Source of the DNA: Mesomycoplasma ovipneumoniae SC01
Lineage (GTDB): Bacteria; Bacillota_I; Bacilli_A; Mycoplasmatales; Metamycoplasmataceae
Direction: 5' to 3'
Assembly (NCBI RefSeq): GCF_000218525.1
Contig: NZ_AFHO01000007.1
Location: 1 to 46,551 of the forward strand
DNA length: 46,551 bases
Part shown: piece after piece, positions 10,887-20,869 of the stretch
Position numbering within the stretch: the stretch's first letter is position 1
Layout of the letters: each line of letters begins with the position of its first letter
Notes under the pieces: model-generated
What the model was told of the DNA's origin: nothing
The model's database searches: none
Seen by the model: the letters and a program-made list of their open reading frames with translations, nothing else
Made by a program: the position numbers and the translations under genes

Positions 10887-11344
10887 TGAGAATTTTAATA
10901 ATTGCCTTTGGAAGTAATTCTAGAGATTTTTCAGTTTTATATCAAAAAGAAATCAATAAAATTAAGGAATTTAAATACCAGGTTGATTTAATTAATCTCA
11001 GCGAAAGTCAAAATGAAAACATAAGTTTAAAAAAAACTATTGAAACAAAGCTAATTTTAGAAAAAATACCTAAAAATTACAGTTGTTTTCTTTTTACAGA
11101 GCGTGGCCAAACAATTTCTAGTCCACAATTTTCACAACTATTAAACTCAGCGAATATTTGCCTTATAATTGGCGGCTCAAGGGGCGTTGATGAAGCGTTG
11201 ATTCTTGAAAAAGTGCCAAATATTAGATTTTTATCATTTGGTAAAATAACTTTTCCCCATAAAATTTTCAAACTTGTACTTCTAGAACAAATTTATCGCG
11301 GGCTTTCTATAAAATATAATCGAAAGTACCACCACGATGATTAA
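10886..11344 (+). CDS. rlmH: 23S rRNA pseudouridine-1915 N3-methyltransferase RlmH
   Basis: A 152-residue SPOUT methyltransferase that uses S-adenosylmethionine to methylate a pseudouridine in helix 69 of 23S rRNA. The knot motif GGSRGVDEA is present. The C-terminal segment LSFGKITFPHKIFKLVLLEQIYRG ends in YHHDD, close to the conserved LLaEQiYRa...YH pattern. Length matches the family (about 155). The start ATG overlaps the mnmG stop by one base (TAATG), which suggests translational coupling. Confidence 0.95.
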   Translation: MRILIIAFGSNSRDFSVLYQKEINKIKEFKYQVDLINLSESQNENISLKKTIETKLILEKIPKNYSCFLFTERGQTISSPQFSQLLNSANICLIIGGSRGVDEALILEKVPNIRFLSFGKITFPHKIFKLVLLEQIYRGLSIKYNRKYHHDD

Positions 11345-11355
11345 AAAAGGAAAAA

Positions 11356-12339
11356 ATGAACTCAAAACCATACTTAGAAATCATAAAAAACATCGAAAAA
11401 CACGACAATATTTTTGTTTTTCACCACATTAGACCTGATGGAGACTGTCTTGGAGCCCAACAAGGTTTTGCAAAAGCAATTAAAAAAAAATTTCCCCAAA
11501 AAAATGTTTTTTTAATTGGAGATAACAACAAAGAATTTGATTTTTTAAATTTTCGTTTTGATAATATAGATTCAATTGCAAGTGAATTTTTTCAAAATTC
11601 ACTTGCAATTACAGTCGATACTGCCGATATTAATAGAATTCAAGAATTAGACTTTTTTTTGAATTCTAAATTCAAAACAAGAGTTAAAATCGATCACCAC
11701 CCTGAAAAAGTGGAAGAAATTTACGATCAAACTTGAATTGATCCAACTTTTTGTGCCGCTTCTGAAATGATCGGTTTTATTTTAAAAGAAGAAAAATGGC
11801 AAATTGACGAGGAAATTGCCCTTTTTGTTTATTTAGGGATTTTAACAGATTCAGGTCGTTTTGCTTTTCCTTCAACAACAGCAAGAACCTTTGAAATTGT
11901 AGCTTTTTTAATGAAAACCAATTTTAATTTCAGCGAATTAAATCGCCTTTTGGCTCAGAGAACTGAAGATGAAGTTGCTTTTCAAGCACATGTTTTAGGA
12001 AATTACAACAAAAAAGGCAAAGTTTTATGACATTATGTTTCAAAAAGCGAACAGCAAAAATTTAACTTGTCCTCAAGCCAAGTTTCGGCTGTTAATCTTT
12101 TGTCAAATATAGGTGATGCCTTGATTTGGTTGTTTTTGATTGAATATGAAAACCAAATCCGAGTTAGAATTCGTTCAAATGGCCCGGTTATTAATAAAAT
12201 AGCGGTCGAATATGGCGGGGGCGGTCACCCTTTTGCCGCTGGAATTAATTTAGATAATAATGACAAAATTAATCAAAATATTAGTGAAATACTAGAAAAA
12301 CTAGAAAAATTAGCCGAAGGTTTTACACGTAATGGATAA
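11356..12339 (+). CDS. nrnA: DHH/DHHA1 phosphoesterase (NrnA/MgpA family), copy 1
   Basis: A 327-residue phosphodiesterase related to NrnA, which degrades nanoRNA or cyclic dinucleotide products and can dephosphorylate pAp. The DHH domain has HHIRPDGD at 23-30 and IDHHP at about 112-116. The DHHA1 domain near the C-terminus has the substrate-binding GGGGHPFAAG around 287-296. Two TGA codons are read as Trp. The start ATG has AAAAAGGA upstream. It overlaps the second copy by 8 bases. Mycoplasmas often keep two tandem copies, called mgpA, and which substrate each one prefers cannot be read here. Confidence 0.93.
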
Positions 12340-13306
12340 AAAAATAGCAACAGAAATTAAAAATCTCATTGAAAATCACGACTCAATCGTTATTTTTCAC
12401 CACATCAGACCTGATGGAGACTGTATTGGAGCTCAAAACGGTTTGAAATCACTTATTTTAGAAAATTTTCTAGACAAGCAAGTTTTTGCAATCGGAGATT
12501 TTAAGAAATCATTCTCGTTTTTAGATTTAAAAGAAGATTTAGTACCTGAAAAAGAAATTTTGGAAAAATCCTTAGCCATAATTGTTGATGCAAATTTTAA
12601 AAATCGAATCGAATTTGCTTATTTATTTGAGCAAATTCGATTCAAATCAATTTTGAGAATTGATCATCACCCAAATGACGATGATTTGGGTGAAAGTTAT
12701 CGCTGAGTTGATCCAACTTATATTGCCGCTTGTGAGCAAATTGCAGATTTAGCGCATGAATTAAACTGAAAAATTTCAAAAAGATCAGCTGAACTCATTT
12801 ATCTAGGAATTTACACAGATTCGGGGCGCTTTTTATATAAAAATACATCAGCGCGAACTCACTTTTTAACAGCAGTTTTATTTGAAACTGGATTTAATTT
12901 TTCAAAAATTCATGAAAAATTAAATGCCAAAAGATTGTCTGATCTTGAATTTGATAGTTACATTTTTGCTAATAAAAAAACTTACAAAAATATAATTTAT
13001 TACACTTTATCCATTGAAGAACAGCAAAAACTAGAAAAAAATTCACAAAATTCAGTTAGACCAAATTTATTAGCTAACATCGACGATTACAAAATTTGAC
13101 TCTGTTTAGTTCAAGAAACTCAAAATTCATGACGGGTTGAATTTCGATCAGCAGGCCCAAATGTTCAAAGAATTGCCCTAAAATGAGGCGGGGGCGGCCA
13201 CCTTAATGCGTCAGGAACCATTCTTGAAAACCTTGAAAAATTAGATTTATTAGTTCACGATTGTCAAGCAGAATACGAAGAATGAAAAGCTAATTCTTTG
13301 AGTTAA
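12332..13306 (+). CDS. DHH/DHHA1 phosphoesterase (NrnA/MgpA family), copy 2
   Basis: A 324-residue paralogue of the preceding gene, with the same layout. HHIRPDGD falls at the same residues (23-30), followed by RIDHHP in the middle and the DHHA1 glycine motif GGGGHLNASG near the C-terminus. The frame is read through many TGA(Trp) codons. Both copies keep the metal ligands, so both should be active. The sequences differ enough to point to an old duplication with split roles. The ATG lies inside the end of copy 1 (8-base overlap), so the pair is probably cotranslated. Confidence 0.92.
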
Positions 13307-13401
13307 AAAGGAAAAACTTCGACCAAAATACTAAATTTTTCCATTTTTTGATTAAAAATCATAAAAAAATTAATATTCACAAACACACCACGGAGGTTGT
13401 T

Positions 13402-13977
13402 ATGAATGGGATTGATATTAAAAAATTTTTAAATTATCTATTTGCGCTTTATCACGTCGACACCGGAGAAACTGAGCTTTATCGAACTTGAGTTCAAAAA
13501 ATACTATGATTTACGCATTGAAAATTTTATAGACTTTATAATGAACCGTTTTTTTGTGAAGATTTTGAGTCATACAAATATGGCCCTGTTTCATGAACAG
13601 TTTTAAAAACTCAGTTTTTTAGCCTTCAGACACCTAAAAATACCTCCTACAATCTTGAGGATATTTTAGATTATCATAGAAATGACATAATTGACGAATT
13701 CAAGGACATACTAAAAAACGATTTTTTGGCAGATTTTAGTCATGATTATGGCGAAACTTTTACTGAACAACAAAAAATAGAGGCTCAAGAAAAACGGTGA
13801 GATTGTTTTGTCTTTGTTTTTGAACGGTTGAAAAAAATGCGTCCAAACGAATTAATGAATTTGTCATACAAACAAAAATCATACAAAACCGCCTTGTCCA
13901 ACCCAACAAGCAAAATTATTCTTAACGAAACAATACTTGAAGACAGCGAAATAGATGCATTAAAAAATGATTTTTAA
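13402..13977 (+). CDS. Panacea/DUF4065 (SocA-like) domain protein
   Basis: A 191-residue protein read through several TGA(Trp) codons, with CGGAGG before the ATG at 13402. Residues about 30-65 match the Panacea domain, seen as a first helix with QKILWFTHW, then [20 protein letters not shown], where the YGPV core is diagnostic. This domain is found in phage-associated GepA and in SocA, and as the antitoxin part of many toxin-antitoxin pairs. No toxin gene is adjacent: nrnA copy 2 lies upstream and ftsY downstream. The C-terminal part (about 130-191) is helical and charged. It could be a solitary regulator or proteolysis adaptor, or an antitoxin whose partner is elsewhere. The family call is by motif and the function is unknown. 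Confidence 0.7.
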
Positions 13978-14054
13978 TTTTTTTAGCTTTTAATAAAAAA
14001 TTAAAAACCCTTATAATTTATAATATATTTATTAAAAATTATAGGAACCACAAA

Positions 14055-15056
14055 ATGTCTTTTTTTAAAAAAATCAAAGAAAAAATTTTTGGTTCAAAAG
14101 AAAAAAAAGTTGCTAATTTAGATAAATACGTGGCTGGTTTGTCTAAATCTAGACTTTCTTTTTTGAATCAAATTGTTCAGCTTCAAAAAAAACACATCAA
14201 GATTGATGATGATTTTTTTGATGAACTTGAAGAAATACTAATAATGTCAGATATTTCTCCAAATTTTGTAAACACAATAATAAATGCGCTAAAAGATGAA
14301 GTTCGTTTTCACAACATTGACAATCCTGAATTAATTACCGAAATTATTATGGATAAAATGTATACAATTTATTCAAACCGTTCAATTATTAATATAAATT
14401 TGAACGTAAAAACCGATAGAATTAATGTTTTTTTAATTTCTGGTGTTAATGGTTCTGGAAAAACAACTTCAATTTCTAAAATAGCACGCAAATATGTGCT
14501 TGAAGGTAAAAAAGTTTTAATTATTGCAGCAGATACTTTCCGTGCGGCCGCTGTCGAGCAACTTGAAATATGAGCTAAAAGAGTCGGCGCGTCAATTGTA
14601 AAACCGGCAACTAACGAAAAAGATCCAGGCTCTGTAGTTTTTCGCGGTCTGGATTTTGCAATAAAAGAAAAAATGGATTTGGTCTTGATTGATACGGCTG
14701 GAAGATTGCAAAATAACGTCAATTTAATGCAAGAATTAGCAAAAATTAACAAAATAATTTCTCAAAAAGTACCCGGCGGACCACATGAATCACTTTTGGT
14801 TATCGATGCAACAACTGGTCAAAACGGGGTATCTCAGGCTGAAATATTTACAAAAGCAACTCCAATTTCTGGTATAATTTTAACAAAAATGGACGGCACA
14901 AGTAAAGGTGGAATTGTTTTTTCAATTAAAGATCAACTTAATATTAGTGTAAAATTAGTTGGTTTGGGCGAAGGAATGGATGACTTACAGCCGTTTGATC
15001 TAGATTTATTTATTTTTGCAATCACTAAAGGATTAAAAAATCAATATCAAATCTAA
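14055..15056 (+). CDS. ftsY: Signal recognition particle receptor FtsY
   Basis: A 333-residue SRP-type GTPase, the membrane-side receptor that takes ribosome-SRP complexes to the translocon. A short basic N-terminus replaces the long acidic A domain of other bacteria. After the N domain, the G domain shows the P-loop GVNGSGKTT (130-138), [30 protein letters not shown], and the closing [12 protein letters not shown]. These are the five SRP-GTPase motifs in order. One TGA is read as Trp. The start ATG follows AGGAACC. An AT-rich promoter-like stretch with TATAAT lies between the DUF4065 gene and this one. Confidence 0.97.
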
Positions 15057-15112
15057 AGATTTGTGGCCCTTGCAAAAACAATAATTAAAATGTTAAAAAA
15101 TATAAATAAACC

Positions 15113-15133
15113 TTATGTGAAAAATTCACATAA
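15113..15133 (+). repeat. Perfect 9-bp inverted repeat before the RNase J-like gene
   Basis: TTATGTGAA (15113-15121) and TTCACATAA (15125-15133) are perfect arms around a 3-base loop. No T-run follows, and the Shine-Dalgarno of the next gene comes soon after. It may be a leader hairpin or an operator rather than a terminator. Confidence 0.5.
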
Positions 15134-15158
15134 ATAAAATAAAAATTAAAAGGAAATT

Positions 15159-17186
15159 ATGGCTAAAATTAGTTTTTTTGCACTAGGCGGCCAAGATGAA
15201 AACGGAAAAAATTGCTATATTTTAGAAATTGATGACGATATTTTCATTATAAATGCAGGTGCCAAAATCCCGCTTGATAGTTCGGTTGGTGTGGATACAA
15301 TTATTCCAGATTACACTTACATTGAAGAAAACAAGCAGAAAATAAAGGGTGTTTTTATAACTGACGCCAAAAATGAATCATTTTCGGGAATTCCTTGGCT
15401 AGTTATGAAACTCAAAAACGTAATGATTTATAGCTCTTTTTTTACTAAAGCGCTAATTCTTGACCGAATGAGTAAATATAATATCGAAGATGCTGCTTTT
15501 GAGATAAAACCAATAATATCTGAGTTAAAAATTAGTGAAAAAATAACTATAATTCCTTTTTCGGTTGCAGGTTCAATGCCTGGTTCAATTGGTTTTTGCT
15601 TTCAAACCGAGGATGGATCAATTGTTTTTATGTCCAATTATGTTGTTGGAAATTTAGGCGTTTATGGTGAAACTAATTTTGACTTAATCAAAAAAATTAG
15701 CCAAAACCCAAAAGGTGTTTTAATGTTTATCTCTGATTCAGGTAAATCTAATGTTCCTGGAAAAGCAATAAACAAGCTTTTTGCTAGATCTTTTCTTGAA
15801 AAAAGTTTCCTGCAGGCCGATAAAAATTCGCGAATCGTCGTTTCAGCTTATGATGAAGAAATGGTCTCAATTCAGGAAATCATAGACCTTTCTTTAAAAT
15901 TCAACAGACAAATTACGGCTTATGGAAAAAAATATGACAAATTATACGATATGATTTATAAGCTTGACAAACTAACAACAAATAAAATTAAGAGTTTGCC
16001 AACCTTTTTTGACTATAAATTTGCAAATAAGCAAAAAAATTCTGTTGTTTTAATAACATCTAGTCCAGAAAGAATTTGTCACCGATTTAACCGTGTTCTT
16101 CAGAATGATGATGCCTATTTTAAGTTAAAAAAGTCAGATTATGTGATTATGTTAACCCCTCCAATTAATGGGATGGAGCAACTTTATGCTAAAGTTTTAG
16201 ACCAAATTGCTAAATCTGTAACAAATATAGTTGATATTTCTGAATCAGATTTTGGACTAGCACGCCCATATAAAGATGATATTTCTGATATGATCGACCT
16301 TCTTAAGCCAAAATATTTTGTTCCAATTCAAGGGCTCTATCGATATTTAGTTGTTGCATCAAATATTGCGGCAAATAATAAAATAAACAGGCAAAACACA
16401 ATTATTTTACAAAACAAAAGGATAGCTAATTTTATTGACGGAAATTTATTTTCACGTAAAAAACTAACAAAAGGTCAAGATGAAATTTATATTTCTGGTT
16501 ATGGAATTGGCGATGTTTCTTTTGAAGTGCTAAAAGAGCGCGAATCATTATCTCAAGATGGATTAATAATTGTTTCCTTTTTGTTCAATCCTGTTTTAAA
16601 AAAGATTGTTTCAAAAGTTGAAATAACTGATCATGGAATCTTGAGTCGTGAAAATCGTGATTCATATCACGAGATAATTCGAAAAATTATTTTTGATAAT
16701 TTTTCGAATATTAAAAAAACAAATGATAAAATATTAAAAGAATTACAACAAAAAACTCAAAAAAATATCAAAAAAAAGATTTTCCGTATTTTTGATAAAG
16801 AACCCAATGTTTCTGTTATAATTCATAACATTTATCCAGAAGAAAAGGAGCTAAAAATGAAAAAAATGCTATGAAAAGACGCCCAGGAAGAAATTAAAAC
16901 TGGTGTTGTTTACTTAGAATTTGCGGTTGATTGGTGCGGTGATTGCAAAATGCAAGAACCTGTTAATGAAGAAATTTCTGAGTACTTTAAAAACAGAACT
17001 GATGTAAAATTAATTCAAGTTAATGCAGAAGAAGCGCAATTATTTAGAAAAAAAGACACTGAATATGAAGTTCTTTTTGTGCCAACTCACTTCGTTTTCA
17101 AAGACGGTAAGCCAATTTTTAAAAAATTTGAATACGCTCCAGCAGAATTGCTAATTGAAAAAATTGAAGAAGCCTTAAAAAATTAA
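15159..17186 (+). CDS. RNase J-like metallo-beta-lactamase pseudoenzyme in one frame with thioredoxin
   Basis: One stop-free frame of 675 residues (TGA read as Trp). Residues 1-566 follow the RNase J fold along their length: GGQDENGKNCY near the start, SDSGKSNVPG at 192-201 (RNase J SDSTNAerPG), then the beta-CASP part with IVVSAYDEEM, and LKPKYFVPIQGLYRYL near 382-396. Every catalytic ligand position I can align is changed. The HxHxDH motif reads TDAKNES (68-74), the later HvSGH is absent, and PvHGEyr has Gln391 instead of His. It therefore looks like a non-catalytic RNase J2-like partner, perhaps structural in an RNase J complex. From residue 567 the frame runs directly into a complete thioredoxin. 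Whether the two parts are made as one polypeptide is open. Confidence 0.75.
16857..17186 (+). CDS. trxA: Thioredoxin with its own internal start
   Basis: A 109-residue thioredoxin, the usual full length, nested in frame at the end of the RNase J-like frame. The redox site is WCGDC (Cys27 and Cys30), with Asp in place of the more usual Pro. The cis-proline region VPTHFVFKDGK follows near residue 80. A strong Shine-Dalgarno, AAGGAG (16845-16850), sits 6 bases before the ATG at 16857, so separate translation is likely even though no stop codon divides it from the upstream domain. It reduces protein disulfides, with thioredoxin reductase as the electron donor. A TGA encodes Trp6. Confidence 0.85.
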
Positions 17187-17242
17187 GAAACAAAACTTAA
17201 ATTTTCACACTACTAAAATTAATTATTTTTTAGTTTTTTTGT

Positions 17243-17248
17243 TATAAT
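17243..17248 (+). promoter_or_regulatory. hrcA -10 box, close to the start codon
   Basis: TATAAT ends only 9 bases before the hrcA ATG (17258), after a T-rich spacer. If used, transcription would start almost at the ATG, giving a leaderless or nearly leaderless mRNA. No CIRCE inverted repeat (TTAGCACTC-N9-GAGTGCTAA) is visible here. Confidence 0.5.
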
Positions 17249-17257
17249 TTAACAACA

Positions 17258-18265
17258 ATGTCAAGGTTAGATGCTAAAAAAGAAAAATATTTAAAGCAGA
17301 TAGTTGAAAATTTTATTAAAACCGGAGAATCAATCGGTTCGCAAGCTTTAAAACAAAATTACAGCATAAAAAAATCCTCTTCACACCTTAGAATGGTAAT
17401 GAATCAACTTGAAAAAGAAGGTTATTTGGAAAAACCTCACATTTCAAGCGGTAGAATCCCAACATTAAGAGGGTTTCAATATTATGCTGAATTTTTGTCA
17501 TTCGACGAAAACGAAATTTTAGCAAATAAACTAAAAGACTTGTTTGCGCGCCGACGTGTCAGCATAGAAAATACAATTTCTGAGGCCTTTAAATTGATTT
17601 CTGAATCTGTTGGCACCACAATAATTACCACAACAAGCAACGAAAATGACCGTCTAATGTCAATAAACTTGACGCAAATATCACAAAATGAAGGAATTGT
17701 TGTCGTTGTTAGCTCTAGTGGCAGTGTTGAAAATAAAAAAATCACATTTTCACCTTCAATTTCTTTGCAGGATGTCAAAATCGCAATTCGGCTATTTCAA
17801 CAAAGACTAATAAATACTCCATTAGCAGAAGTTTCATCAAAATTAATAATTTTAAAACAAGAATTAGAAAAACAAATTAAACATAGCGATGAACTTTTGC
17901 ATCATTTTATACACAAAATTTTTAACTTCCAGATCCAAAATAAATCAGACGTTTATAATAAAAATATGTTAATCTTAGATAGCGAAATTTCTAGAACAAG
18001 ACTTGTTGATTTGCTTAATTTGATTGAAAAAAAGTCGATTTGAGAAATGTTAGACGAAAAAACTACCACTGAAGATGAAACCTTAAAAATCAGTATAGAA
18101 TCGCCTGAAACCTCATTTATCTCAAAAAAACTTGAAAAATCATTTGCAATCAAAGAAATTAGCATGATAGGATCAACGAAAAAAATTAATTATTCTGCAG
18201 CACGAACGGGCATAAAACTTTTAGAAGATTTTCTATCAAATAAAAATAATAATAGAAAGGAATAA
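17258..18265 (+). CDS. hrcA: Heat-inducible transcription repressor HrcA
   Basis: A 335-residue repressor of heat-shock operons that binds CIRCE operators and is kept active by GroEL where that chaperonin exists. The N-terminal winged helix contains YLKQIVENFIKTGESIGSQ and SSSHLRMVMNQLEKEGYL, then HISSGRIPTLRGFQYY (about residues 66-81), the most conserved HrcA stretch. The middle dimerisation and GAF-like parts are divergent. One TGA is read as Trp. No convincing Shine-Dalgarno precedes the ATG; the -10 box is just upstream. It is followed immediately by grpE, so this is a small heat-shock unit. I see no CIRCE in the window, so its targets probably lie elsewhere. Confidence 0.95.
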
Positions 18266-18267
18266 TA

Positions 18268-19014
18268 ATGATTTTTGAGAATTCTGAAGATAAAAAAACC
18301 AATCTAAACAACAATGAAAAACAAGAATCTGAAAACATTTCTAGTGAGTCAATCGAAAATAACCTTGAAAATTCAGCCCAAAAAATAGAAAACGAAACAG
18401 AAAATAATGAAAAAAACGGCAAAAAATCACGTCGTTTTTTAAAAAAGGAATCTAAATTAAAAGACCTTGAAAATCAAATCCAATCATTAAGCACAAAAAA
18501 TATTAGTCTTGAAATTGAGTCCTTAAAATTAAAAGACAAAATAAAAAAAATTGAGGATGACTTTAAATCTCAAGTCAAAATTTTCGAGGAAAAAGCGGCT
18601 CAAAAAGTTAAAGATATTAAATCTGAACTTCAAACTAAATTTGAAAGCGACCAAAATCACATAAAAAAATATAGTTTACAACCTTTTTTTGAAGAGTTTA
18701 TTTCACCATTTTTAAACCTTAAAAAAGCAATTTCATATGGTTTAAACGCAGAAAATCCCGAAACTTCTTCATATGTAAAAGGATTTGAGATGCTTGTTGG
18801 TCAAATTGAAAATGTTATGGAAAATTTTGGAATAACAAAAATAGAACCTGAAATAGGTGGTTTTTTTGATTCTTCAATCCATGAAGTTTATGAAGTTTCC
18901 GATGGAGAAAAAGATAAAATTTCTAACGTAATCTCAATTGGATATAAACTTCATGATCGGGTTGTAAAAACAGCGCTTGTAGTTGTTGGAAACACAAATG
19001 AACAAAAAAATTAG
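18268..19014 (+). CDS. grpE: Nucleotide exchange factor GrpE
   Basis: A 248-residue cochaperone that drives ADP release from DnaK. An acidic, Asn/Glu-rich N-terminal tail (about 1-60) is followed by a long coiled coil (about 65-135) and the C-terminal beta domain with IEPEIGGFFDSSIHEVYEV, which corresponds to the GrpE F-P-HEAv signature, ending HDRVVKTALVVVG. The ATG follows the hrcA stop by two bases with GAAAGGA upstream. The last 17 bases overlap the argS start. Longer than typical bacterial GrpE because of the tail. Confidence 0.95.
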   Translation: MIFENSEDKKTNLNNNEKQESENISSESIENNLENSAQKIENETENNEKNGKKSRRFLKKESKLKDLENQIQSLSTKNISLEIESLKLKDKIKKIEDDFKSQVKIFEEKAAQKVKDIKSELQTKFESDQNHIKKYSLQPFFEEFISPFLNLKKAISYGLNAENPETSSYVKGFEMLVGQIENVMENFGITKIEPEIGGFFDSSIHEVYEVSDGEKDKISNVISIGYKLHDRVVKTALVVVGNTNEQKN

Positions 19015-20602
19015 TAATCAAATATCCGAATTTTTTATCAAAAATAATTTAATTTTTGATAAAACCAAGATAATAGTTGAAAAATCGAAAAATTTTGGCG
19101 ACTTTAGCACAAATGTAGCTTTAATTTTTTCAAAACAAAACAAATTAAAACCTTTGGAACTTGCAGAAAAAATTAAAAACTGATTAAGTCAGCAAGAATT
19201 AGGTCTTGAAAAAATTGAGATAGCATCACCAGGATTTTTGAATTTTTTTGTTTCCAAAACAGAATATTCAAAAATTGTTAAGAAAATAATCGACCAAAAC
19301 GAGAATTTTGGTCGAAGTTTTTTGTCAAAAAAAATAAATGTCGAATTTGTTTCTGCTAACCCAACGGGATTTTTACACCTTGGTCATCTCAGAAGCGCTG
19401 TTATTGGCGATATTTTGTCAAATATTCTTGAATTTTCAGGTAATTCTGTTCTTCGTGAGTATTATGTAAATGATTTTGGGTCTCAAATTGACAAATTAGT
19501 TGCTTCAGTTTTTGCCCGTTATCAACAAATTTTTAAAGACATCCCTCTTCCAGAAGAAGCTTATCTTGGTGAAGAAATTATTTTAATGGCAAAAAATTTT
19601 TTCGATGAATATGGTAATAAATTTGAATCATCAAGTCTTGAAAACCCCGAAATTTATAGCATTTTTCGTCAAAAAGCTCTTAATTTTTTCCTTAGTGAAA
19701 TAAAAAAAGATTTATCAAATTTATCCATTAAATTTGATAAATTCACATCTGAAAGCGATTTATTTTTATTCGGAAATGTTCAAAAAACCCTTGAAAATAT
19801 AGGTTTTACATATAAAAAAGACAACGCGTTGTGGCTAAAAACATCAGATTTCGGCGATCAAAAAGATCGCGTTTTAATAAAAAACGGTGGAAATTATACT
19901 TATTTTTCAAGCGATATTGCCTATCATTTACACAAAATTAATTCAGAATTTAAGCCCGAAATTTTAATAAATATTTGAGGAGCAGACCATATTGGTTATG
20001 TTGACCGTGTACATGCAGCCCTAAAAATTGCTAATCAGGAAAATAAATTGCAAATTTTGCTATATCAACTTGTAAAATTAGTAAAAAACGGCAAAGAATT
20101 TAAAATGTCCAAAAGAAAAGGACAAACTTTTACAATCAAAGACCTTCTTCAAGTCGCAAATCCTGATGCAATTCGTTATTTTATTGCTGAACGGGGGTAT
20201 AATTCGCTTGTAGAATTTGATGTAGACTTAGCAAGTAGCATAGATTCACAGAATCCGTTGTTTTTAATCCAATATGCCCATGCTCGTGCGGTTAATTTGC
20301 TGGCTAAATCTAATTTAAATGTTGAAAATTTGAGCACATTTAAATTAGAAAATGAAACTAATTTAATTTCAAAATTAAACCAATTTGAGGAAATTGTTTT
20401 AAAAATAGCAAAAAATTATAAAATTAATTTACTACCAAAATATTTACTAGAACTAGCTAACCTCTTTAATTCTTTTTATTCTAACACAAAAATATTGAAT
20501 AATTCAGACACAAATAATCTTTTATGTTTAACAAAAGCTGTCTCAATTGTTTTAAAAAATGGATTAAAATTACTTGGAATAAAGGCAAAAGAAAGGATTT
20601 AA
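18998..20602 (+). CDS. argS: Arginyl-tRNA synthetase
   Basis: A 534-residue class I synthetase that charges tRNA-Arg. The N-terminal additional domain is followed by NPTGFLHLGHLRSAVIGD, whose HLGH (127-130) is the HIGH signature. A KMSK loop is at 369-372 in FKMSKRKGQTFT. The C-terminal DALR anticodon-binding domain ends ALGIKAKERI-like (LKLLGIKAKERI). Several TGA codons are read as Trp. The start is taken at ATG 18998, inside the end of grpE, rather than the upstream in-frame TTG. The overlap suggests translational coupling. Length is slightly short but complete. Confidence 0.96.
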
Positions 20603-20605
20603 AAG

Positions 20606-20851
20606 ATGAAAACTATAATTTCAATAGCAATAAATTTTCTAAAAAACCGAGAATCTGCCCATTTTAGCGACATTTTTCTTGAAGTTCAGATTGCCCTGAT
20701 GTCAAAATGAGAAAATCAATTACCTAATTTATCAACAGATAAAATTTTAACTTTAAAAAGAGGCGAGCTCTATAAACTACTGACAATTGATGGTAGTTTT
20801 GTTGCTTTGGGCAATAATTACTGAGCCCTTAGAAGTGATATTTTAATTTAA
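20606..20851 (+). CDS. rpoE: RNA polymerase delta subunit-like (HARE-HTH) small protein
   Basis: An 81-residue protein with two TGA(Trp) codons, 3 bases after argS and preceded by AAAGGA. The sequence fits the HARE-HTH winged helix of RNA polymerase delta. It has an initial helix ending FLKNRESAHFSDIFLEVQ, then the closing strand LYKLLTIDGSFVALGNNYWALR, where D-G-x-F-V-x-L-G-x-N-x-W-x-L-R is the family pattern. The long acidic C-terminal tail of Bacillus delta is missing, so it is a minimal form. Delta increases promoter selectivity and recycling of RNA polymerase. Its small size and lack of a tail make its activity uncertain. Confidence 0.75.
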
Positions 20852-20869
20852 TTTTTTTAAAGGTGTAAA

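Noticed and set aside
11356-12339. Several short genes instead of one nrnA
   Set aside because: The breaks are TGA codons; reading them as Trp restores full-length family members here and throughout the window.
15159-16874. Annotation as a catalytically active ribonuclease J
   Set aside because: The HxHxDH metal motif and the later histidines are replaced (TDAKNES at 68-74, Gln391), so activity is not supported.
17187-17257. CIRCE operator for HrcA autoregulation
   Set aside because: No TTAGCACTC-N9-GAGTGCTAA or close variant is present upstream of hrcA or grpE.
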